Below, one piece after another: positions 15,463 through 20,942 of a stretch of DNA of 20,942 nucleotides. Each line of letters begins with the position of its first letter. Within the stretch, counting starts at the first letter, position 1. A program made the position numbers and the translations under genes. The notes under the pieces were generated by a model. That model did no database searches. It was given only the letters and a program-made list of their open reading frames with translations, and had not been told where the DNA came from. The DNA comes from Betaproteobacteria bacterium (GTDB lineage Bacteria; Pseudomonadota; Gammaproteobacteria; Burkholderiales; Burkholderiaceae_C), in NCBI GenBank assembly GCA_025354965.1, contig JANXLW010000380.1:1-20942 (forward strand). Reading direction: 5' to 3'.

Positions 15463-16653
15463 TCAGGCGTCCTGCGCCAGCCGGATGCCTGAAAACTGCC
15501 AGCACGCCGTGCTTGGAAAAAAATTCCGGTAAGTGGCTCGGGTATGCCCTTGCGATGTGGCGCTGGAGCCGCCGCGCAGCACGTATTGATTGACCATGAA
15601 CTTGCCGTTGTATTCGCCCACGGCACCTGCTCCAGCACGAAAGCCCGGATACGGCGCGTAACTCGATGACGTCCATTGCCAGGCGTCGCTGAACAGTTGG
15701 CTGAGTCTTTCCCCGTCGGCACAGACGTTGGTCGACGCATGCTCCCACTGCGCTTCGGTCGGTAGTCGGGCATTGGCCCAGCGCGCATAAGCATCGGCTT
15801 CGTAGTAAGAAATGTGCACCAAGGGGTGGCTGGGGTTGAGCTGAACCAGGCCGCCAAGAGTGAACTCTTGCCAACCATTACCGTTGTGCTGCCAGTAGAG
15901 CGGTAGCTCGCGATCCTGTGCCACGCGCCAGTCCCAGCCTTCGGCCAGCCAAAGTAGAGGATCGTCATACCCTCCAGCAGCTACAAACGCAGCGTATTCA
16001 CCATTGGTCACCAATCGGGAAGCCAAACGGAAGGGTTGCAAATAGACGCGGTGTCGCGGAGTCTCGTTATCAAAACAGAAGCCTTCCCCGTTGTGGCCGA
16101 TCTCAGTGACGCCGCCGCTAAAGTGTTGCCAAACCACTTCAGGTGTCGTGCCCGTGGTCGGCAATGCTTCACGATAAGCGGGGGCTAGCGGATTGCGAGA
16201 AAACAAATGCTTGATGTCGGTCAGCAGCAGTTCCTGATGTTGTTGTTCATGCTGAACACCGAGTTCCACCAGTGCCGCCAGTTCTGCATCTGCAAGTCGG
16301 GTCGCCAGCAGCGCCTGCACACGCTGGTCCACGCTGGCGCGATAGGCCAGCACTGCATCCAAGCCAGGACGCGTCAGCAGCCCTCTTTGCGGACGCGGGT
16401 GCTTATTGCCCACGGCGTTGTAGTAGGAATTGAACAGCACGCGAAACGCCGGATCAAAAGGCTTGAAATCAGCCTCCCAACGTTCCAGCACGAAGGTCTC
16501 AAAAAACCATGTGGTGTGACCCAGATGCCATTTTGTCGGACTGGCGTCGGGCATCGACTGCACGCAGCAGTCCTCGGCAGAAAGTGGCGACGCCAGTGCC
16601 ATGGTGCGCTGACGCACGGCGCGGTAAATCTGGGCCAGAGCAGGCAGGTTCAT
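15463..16653 (-). CDS. egtB: Ergothioneine biosynthesis sulfoxide synthase EgtB
   Basis: A 396-residue non-haem iron enzyme. It joins N-alpha-trimethylhistidine (hercynine) to a thiol donor (gamma-glutamylcysteine or cysteine) with oxygen, giving the sulfoxide precursor of ergothioneine. The N-terminal DinB_2 domain shows WHLGHTTWFFE (His43/His46) and HEQQHQE (His135, His139), which supply the iron-binding histidines. The C-terminal formylglycine-generating-enzyme-like domain (about 175-396) contains RLPTEAQWEHA, WQWTSSSYAPYPGF, RGGSSAT and RNFFPSTACWQFSGIRLA. Length is normal. It lies 27 bases downstream of egtD on the same strand and is surely co-transcribed. egtA, egtC and egtE are not in the window, so the thiol substrate used cannot be decided here. 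Confidence 0.95.
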   Translation of the reverse strand: MNLPALAQIYRAVRQRTMALASPLSAEDCCVQSMPDASPTKWHLGHTTWFFETFVLERWEADFKPFDPAFRVLFNSYYNAVGNKHPRPQRGLLTRPGLDAVLAYRASVDQRVQALLATRLADAELAALVELGVQHEQQHQELLLTDIKHLFSRNPLAPAYREALPTTGTTPEVVWQHFSGGVTEIGHNGEGFCFDNETPRHRVYLQPFRLASRLVTNGEYAAFVAAGGYDDPLLWLAEGWDWRVAQDRELPLYWQHNGNGWQEFTLGGLVQLNPSHPLVHISYYEADAYARWANARLPTEAQWEHASTNVCADGERLSQLFSDAWQWTSSSYAPYPGFRAGAGAVGEYNGKFMVNQYVLRGGSSATSQGHTRATYRNFFPSTACWQFSGIRLAQDA

Positions 16654-16680
16654 ATCGCAAGTTTTCCAGCAAATGTTGCT

Positions 16681-17607
16681 TCAGGGGCGGGCCAGAATGA
16701 CGGCGAACCAGCTCCGCTCGTCGCTCCAGACCTGTGTCCGGGAAAATCCCGAGCGGGCCAAAAGCGCAAGGAAGTCTTCGACCCGGTATTTATAGCTGTT
16801 TTCTGTGTGAATGCGCTCGCCGCGAGTAAAACTGCGCTGTCCGCCGCTCCAGCGCACCAGGGTGTCGGTGGCTGCTACCAGATGCATTTCGATACGCGAT
16901 TCTGTTTCATTGAAAAAGGCAAGGTGTTGCCATTGCCGCAAATCGAAGTCGCTGCCGATCAATCGATTGACATGGTTTAGCACATTGAGGTTGAAGGCCG
17001 CTGTCACGCCAACGGCGTCGTTGTAGGCAGCGTCCAGCACTGCCAAATCCTTGTGCAGATCGACACCCATCAGCAGCGCTCCATCCATGCCCAGCAAGCC
17101 ACGCGTGCGCTTAAGCAGAGCCTGCGCCTGTGCTGGATCAAAATTACCGATGGACGAGCCGGGGTAGAAGACGAGCCGCTGTTGTAGTGGCAGGTCCGCA
17201 GGCAAGGCGATCTGCGTGTTCAGATCGGCGGCCACCGCACGGATGTCGATGGCGGGCAAGGCGGACCGCAGTGCATTGACAGCCTCATGCAAAAATTCTT
17301 CCGAAATATCGACGGCGACGAAACGTGCAGGCGCTATCAGTTCGCACAGGACTCTCGCTTTTTGGCAATTTCCGGCGCCCAGTTCAATCAGTGTGCAGCC
17401 GGTGCCGATGTTTGCGGCGATGGCCGCCGCATGCGTCGCCATGATTTCCTGCTCGATGCGTGTCGGGTAATACTCAGCGAGATGCGTAATCCTCTCAAAC
17501 AACGCAGAGCCTTTGGTATCGTAGAAATATTTGGGCGAGATGGTCGACGCAGATTGCGTCAGGCCTTCGATAATTTCCAGCTTGCTGGACAAGAATGTGT
17601 CAATCAT
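16681..17607 (-). CDS. egtD: L-histidine N-alpha-methyltransferase EgtD
   Basis: A 308-residue SAM-dependent methyltransferase that converts histidine to hercynine, the first step of ergothioneine synthesis. Family marks are YFYDTKGSALFERIT and EYYPTR near the start, the SAM loop ELGAGNCQK (75-83; usually ELGSGxSxK), VAVDIS at 98-103, FYPGSSIGNFDP with Asn155, and HTENSYKY with Glu269 and Ser271. The last three residues correspond in spacing to the histidine-binding Asn/Glu/Ser of mycobacterial EgtD. It is the first gene of the egtD-egtB unit. The ribosome binding site is weak (AAAGACGAC). It is divergent from the mlaF-like gene, with 199 bases between them. Confidence 0.95.
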   Translation of the reverse strand: MIDTFLSSKLEIIEGLTQSASTISPKYFYDTKGSALFERITHLAEYYPTRIEQEIMATHAAAIAANIGTGCTLIELGAGNCQKARVLCELIAPARFVAVDISEEFLHEAVNALRSALPAIDIRAVAADLNTQIALPADLPLQQRLVFYPGSSIGNFDPAQAQALLKRTRGLLGMDGALLMGVDLHKDLAVLDAAYNDAVGVTAAFNLNVLNHVNRLIGSDFDLRQWQHLAFFNETESRIEMHLVAATDTLVRWSGGQRSFTRGERIHTENSYKYRVEDFLALLARSGFSRTQVWSDERSWFAVILARP

Positions 17608-17806
17608 GTCGTCTTTGTGGGGTTTTCACCCGCAGCGTAACAAACTCTTAGGCTGATGCGGGATGTAGGGCCGCTGTGGCATCGAGGGCGGCCTGGCGTA
17701 TCGAGACTTCATCATATCGTTTTCTTTTTTGGAGCTGGCTGGTACCTACCCCCGGCTCTGAATCCCCTATCATTTGGGTGCCGGGCGTTGTCCGGTTTGA
17801 GTATTT
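17608..17806. promoter_or_regulatory. Divergent egtD/mlaF upstream region
   Basis: These 199 bases must hold the promoters of egtD (minus) and the mlaF-like gene (plus). I found no -35/-10 pair or palindrome strong enough to name. A T-rich run (CGTTTTCTTTTTTGG, near 17719) is the only notable tract. The role is inferred from position. Confidence 0.4.
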
Positions 17807-18649
17807 ATGCCACATACCGTCAACCCATCACTTGTTGAATTGCGAAATCTGACCTTTGGCTACGAGGAACGCGCCGTACTGGATGACGTTTGCCTGCGCA
17901 TACCAAGAGGCAAAGTCACCGCATTCATAGGCCCGATGGGTGGTGGCAAGACGACCATGCTGCGCTTGATAGGCGGCCAGAGCCGTGCCTGGTCGGGGCA
18001 AATGCTTTTTGATGGGCAAGACATAGGACCGATGGATCAGCAGCAACTCTATGCGGTCAGGCGTCGCATGGGGATGTTGTTTCAGTTCGCCGCCTTGTTT
18101 GCTGACATGAGTGTGTTTGAGAACGTTGCCTTCCCACTGCGTGAACATACCGATTTACCCGAATCACTCATCCGTGACATTGTCTTGATGAAGCTCAATG
18201 CGGTGGGCCTGCGCAACGCGCGGGATCTCATGCCCAGCGAAGTGTCAGGTGGAATGGCCAAGCGTATTGGAATTGCGCGGGCGATTGCATTGGACCCGGA
18301 ACTGGTGATGTACGACGAACCATTTTCCGGTCTCGATCCGATTTCGCTTCGGGTCGCCGCACACCTGATTCGTCAGCTCAATGACTCGATGGGATTGACC
18401 AGTATTTTTGCCTCACATGAACTGAGCCAAACTCTTCAGATTGCCGATCATGTTGTCATTCTCGACAATGGAAAGGTCGCGTTCCAGGGCACTGTGCAGG
18501 AGGTACGCGAAAGTACCGATCCGCTGGTATTCCAGTATGTGAATGAACGCCCGGATGGCCCGGTGCAGTTTCACTACCCGGCCGTCACCATTGACGAAGA
18601 TTTTGGTATCCCGGTCCATTCCAAACCAAAGCCTGGTGATTCCCAATGA
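17807..18649 (+). CDS. mlaF: MlaF-like phospholipid-transport ABC ATPase
   Basis: A 280-residue ABC ATPase of the MlaF/Ttg2A type, which powers lipid movement between the inner and outer membranes through an MlaE permease and MlaD. Walker A is GPMGGGKTT (42-50), the Q-loop is LFQF with Gln93, the signature is VSGGMAKR (146-153), Walker B is LVMYDEPFSGLDP with Asp170 and Glu171, and the switch histidine is His204. SGGMAKR and MYDEPFSGLDPI are typical of Mla ATPases. The tail from about 240 is longer than needed and ends in a polar, Lys/Pro-rich segment. The ribosome binding site is weak. No mlaE or mlaD follows, which is unusual because these are normally next in the operon. Confidence 0.85.
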   Translation: MPHTVNPSLVELRNLTFGYEERAVLDDVCLRIPRGKVTAFIGPMGGGKTTMLRLIGGQSRAWSGQMLFDGQDIGPMDQQQLYAVRRRMGMLFQFAALFADMSVFENVAFPLREHTDLPESLIRDIVLMKLNAVGLRNARDLMPSEVSGGMAKRIGIARAIALDPELVMYDEPFSGLDPISLRVAAHLIRQLNDSMGLTSIFASHELSQTLQIADHVVILDNGKVAFQGTVQEVRESTDPLVFQYVNERPDGPVQFHYPAVTIDEDFGIPVHSKPKPGDSQ

Positions 18650-18698
18650 GTTGGTAAATCGAACACCGCGAATGTTCGCTCTCTTCGGCATGAAATCG

Positions 18699-19184
18699 AT
18701 GAATCGCCAGCGCTGGCTGATTGGATCTCTTGTCGGCTGGATCGGCCTGGGTTTATCTGGCTGTGGCTCGATCGAGTTGAGACCGGTGGCGGGACGTGCC
18801 TTGAGCATGGAGGTACACGCTACCGTCGCTTGTATTCGATACCTTACGCTCAAATAGCGCGAACCTTGGCGATGAAGAGCCAGACGCAGACCGTGTGCAG
18901 TCACTGTCCGTGGCAGCTATCGAGGACGACCCGCTGCAAGGCGAGGTACTGCGTCAGCACACTTTTGGATCAGTACTCCGGGCAGAGGATGGTGCTGCAC
19001 GCCTGAAGCAGGTGGCAGAGTTCCTTGCGACCCATGTCACTCCGCGAACAGTGAGCAGCATTTGCGTGACGTGGTGCGGCGCGAGCAAGAGTGTCGGTGG
19101 CGGGCAGAACACGCGTATTTCATCGCGACCTGCAACGCCACGCTAATGAGCTGGGGAAATGTGTCCGTGTCGACCCCGAATTGA
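18699..19184 (+). pseudogene. Lipoprotein gene with two apparent frameshifts
   Basis: It begins MNRQRWLIGSLVGWIGLGLSGC, a clear lipoprotein signal with lipobox LSGC (Cys23); in-frame ATGs also lie at 18690 and 18672. This frame stops at 18857 soon after GSIELRPVAGRALS. A protein-like sequence continues in the +1 frame from about 18805 (SLVFDTLRSNSANLGDEE, then LSVAAIEDDPLQGEVLRQ and AARLKQVAEFLATH). From about 19045 it returns to the original frame (EQHLRDVVRREQECRWRAE, then HAYFIATCNATLMSWG), ending at TGA 19182. Reversing two single-base changes would give about 162 residues. It is either a decayed gene or a victim of two sequence errors. The family is not recognised. It starts 50 bases after the mlaF-like stop, so it may have belonged to the same operon. 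Confidence 0.45.
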
Positions 19185-19208
19185 GGGCGGAACTTTTGCT
19201 TTGAAATG

Positions 19209-19252
19209 TCAGCAGGGCACTGCTGATTCCATTAGTATGGGCGGTACCGCCC
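19209..19252 (+). promoter_or_regulatory. Two adjacent dyads upstream of ggt
   Basis: TCAGCAG-GGCA-CTGCTGA (19209-19226) is a perfect 7-bp stem with a four-base loop. GGGCGGTACCGCCC (19239-19252) is a perfect 14-base palindrome. They lie 40-83 bases before the ggt start. The first could end transcription from upstream; the second could be an operator. No U-run is present. Confidence 0.4.
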
Positions 19253-19291
19253 CAAGCTGCGTTTAGCTGATCCCACATGGAGCTTCTTTCT

Positions 19292-20942
19292 ATGCACTAT
19301 GCTTTCAGTCGTCGAGTTGTATCCGCTGCCACATGGGTGGTGTGTTGCACCAGCATTCACGCCGCGTCCATCGCTCCAGTCGCCGCCGAACACGGCATGG
19401 TGGTGACGGCCCAGCATTTAGCCACTCAGGTCGGGGTCGACATTTTGAAGAAAGGTGGCAATGCAATTGATGCCGCCGTTGCAGTGGGCTACACGCTGGC
19501 TGTGGTCTATCCGGCAGCAGGCAACCTTGGCGGTGGCGGTTTCATGACCCTGCAATTGGCCGATGGCCGCAAGACGTTTCTGGATTTTCGTGAAAAAGCG
19601 CCACTGGCAGCCACTCCGAACATGTACCTCGACGCAGCCGGCAACGTGCTTAAGGGATTGAGCACCAACGGCTATCTGGCGGTTGGCGTGCCTGGCTCGG
19701 TGGCCGGCTTCGAAGTGGCGCGAACGAAGTACGGCACGATGTCCCGGTCTGCGCTAATGGCTCCAGCCATCCGCCTCGCCGAGAACGGATTTACGCTGGA
19801 GCAAGGCGATGTCGACTTGCTGCGCACGGCCACCAACGACTTTCGCAAGGACGCCGCTTCTGCTGCGATCTATTTGAACAAAGGCGAGCCCTTTGCGCCG
19901 GGGCAGAAGTTGAAACAAAAGGATTTAGCCAAGACCCTGCGACTGGTCAGTCGAAACGGCAAGGACGGGTTTTACAATGGGCCCGTGGGTCGGGCACTGG
20001 TAGCCGCTAGTACCGCCGGAGGGGGCATCCTGACGCAGGCGGACCTGGACCAATACTCAGTGCGGGAACTGGCACCTGTCGAGTGTGATTACCGCGGCTA
20101 TCACGTCATTTCAGCGCCACCACCGAGTTCGGGGGGCGCGGTCATCTGCGAAATCTTGAACATAGTGGAAGGCTATCCGCTCAAAGAGTTGGGATATCGT
20201 TCCGCGCAAGCGGTTCACTACCAGATTGAGGCGATGCGTCACGCCTATGTGGACCGCAACAGCTACCTGGGGGATCCTGACTTCGTCAAAAATCCGCTGG
20301 ACCGCTTGCTCGATAAAGGCTACGCAACCGCGCTGCGTGCTGCCATCGACCCGGCAAAAGCAGGCGTCTCCAAAGACTTGAAACCCGGTGTAGCGCCTCA
20401 CGAGGGCAGTAACACCACGCACTACTCCATTGTCGACAAAGAGGGCAATGCGGTTGCAGTCACCTACACATTGAACGACTGGTTTGGCGCCAAGGTTACC
20501 GCTGCTACCACGGGTGTGCTGTTGAACAACGAGATGGACGACTTCACGGTCAAGATCGGCGTCCCCAATCTCTATGGTTTGGTGCAGGGTGAAGCCAACG
20601 CCATCGCTCCCGGAAAGCGGCCCCTGAGTTCAATGAGCCCGACCATTGTCACGCGCGAAGGCAAGCCGGTGATGGTAGTAGGAACACCTGGCGGCAGTCG
20701 AATTATCACGGCAGTAACCCACACCATTCTGAACGTGATCGACTACGGTATGACGGTGCAAGAAGCGGTCGACGCACCGCGCTTTCACCAACAGTGGTTG
20801 CCGGATCTGACCAACATGGACAATTTCGGCATCAGCCCGGATACGCGCAAAATTCTGGAAGCGATGGGTCACAAGCTTGGTGCCCCCCAGCCTGCCAATC
20901 ATCTGGCAGCCATTCTGGTCGGGGCACCTTCGCTTGAAGGCA
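19292..20942 (+). CDS. ggt: Gamma-glutamyltransferase, cut at the window edge
   Basis: At least 550 codons of a periplasmic gamma-glutamyltransferase, an Ntn hydrolase that splits itself and cleaves or transfers the gamma-glutamyl group of glutathione and related compounds. A signal peptide (MHYAFSRRVVSAATWVVCCT...) ends near IHA-AS. Family marks are GGNAIDAAVA, NLGGGGFM, the autocleavage site GSN-TTHYS with nucleophile Thr375, NNEMDDF, the complete lid-loop region, PLSSMSP and GTPGGSRIIT. All active-site elements are intact. GGAG lies nine bases before the ATG at 19292; an in-frame ATG at 19277 has no such site. Compared with the 580 residues of the E. coli enzyme, about 30 C-terminal residues lie beyond the window. 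Confidence 0.95.
   Translation, partial: MHYAFSRRVVSAATWVVCCTSIHAASIAPVAAEHGMVVTAQHLATQVGVDILKKGGNAIDAAVAVGYTLAVVYPAAGNLGGGGFMTLQLADGRKTFLDFREKAPLAATPNMYLDAAGNVLKGLSTNGYLAVGVPGSVAGFEVARTKYGTMSRSALMAPAIRLAENGFTLEQGDVDLLRTATNDFRKDAASAAIYLNKGEPFAPGQKLKQKDLAKTLRLVSRNGKDGFYNGPVGRALVAASTAGGGILTQADLDQYSVRELAPVECDYRGYHVISAPPPSSGGAVICEILNIVEGYPLKELGYRSAQAVHYQIEAMRHAYVDRNSYLGDPDFVKNPLDRLLDKGYATALRAAIDPAKAGVSKDLKPGVAPHEGSNTTHYSIVDKEGNAVAVTYTLNDWFGAKVTAATTGVLLNNEMDDFTVKIGVPNLYGLVQGEANAIAPGKRPLSSMSPTIVTREGKPVMVVGTPGGSRIITAVTHTILNVIDYGMTVQEAVDAPRFHQQWLPDLTNMDNFGISPDTRKILEAMGHKLGAPQPANHLAAILVGAPSLEG

Noticed and set aside
15185..15874. 229-residue minus-strand ORF spanning the small membrane protein and the end of egtB
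   Set aside because: It overlaps egtB in another frame on the same strand and is antisense to the gene at 15168; it has low-complexity Arg/Cys-rich composition.
16207..16980. 257-residue plus-strand ORF across egtB and egtD
   Set aside because: It is antisense to two strongly supported enzymes and spans their intergenic gap; it has no motifs of its own.
18895..19146. ORF starting with GTG whose product contains AIEDDPLQ, at first sight a receiver domain
   Set aside because: The rest lacks the conserved phosphoacceptor Asp, Thr/Ser and Lys positions. The sequence is better explained as the middle part of the frameshifted lipoprotein gene.
1..20942. Search by eye for tRNA, rRNA, CRISPR repeats, insertion sequences and phage genes
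   Set aside because: No cloverleaf, regularly spaced repeat array, transposase, integrase or terminal inverted repeat pair was found.

Overview
The window looks like chromosomal DNA of a Gram-negative bacterium, most likely a betaproteobacterium (inference). The GC content is moderately high, coding is dense on both strands, and there are lipoprotein signals, an MlaF-type ATPase, a DUF1345 protein, a class I c-type cytochrome and an egtD-egtB pair. No rRNA, tRNA, CRISPR array, transposase or integrase was seen.

Left part (1-6.5 kb): a two-domain lipase/esterase on the minus strand faces a plus-strand unit made of a 44-residue single-pass membrane protein and a 755-residue Asp-box beta-propeller protein. 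Next come a translationally coupled pair (a two-helix membrane protein and a small secreted protein, both with beta-sandwich-like exported domains) and a convergent polysaccharide pyruvyl transferase-like gene. Middle (6.5-12.7 kb): a 1021-residue secreted subtilisin with a TTG start, a DUF1345 membrane protein, and a DUF5666-type lipoprotein.

Regulated block (12.7-15.4 kb): a consensus sigma-54 promoter with a consensus IHF site upstream drives a receiver-domain protein that has a membrane segment in place of an output domain. A periplasmic cytochrome c follows. Then two apparently truncated genes lie head to head: the C-terminal two thirds of an ECF sigma factor and a Lys/Ala/Pro-rich exported protein with its own strong terminator. 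A small membrane-anchored protein comes next.

Right part (15.4-20.9 kb): egtD and egtB (ergothioneine synthesis) on the minus strand are divergent from an mlaF-like ATPase gene that has no mlaE or mlaD after it. Behind mlaF is a lipoprotein gene that appears interrupted by two compensating frameshifts. Last is a gamma-glutamyltransferase gene cut by the window edge about 30 codons before its expected end.

I did not find a clearly new multi-gene system. The most promising points are the sigma-54/IHF-controlled membrane-bound receiver protein, the sigma-factor junction, and the frameshifted lipoprotein behind the lone mlaF.
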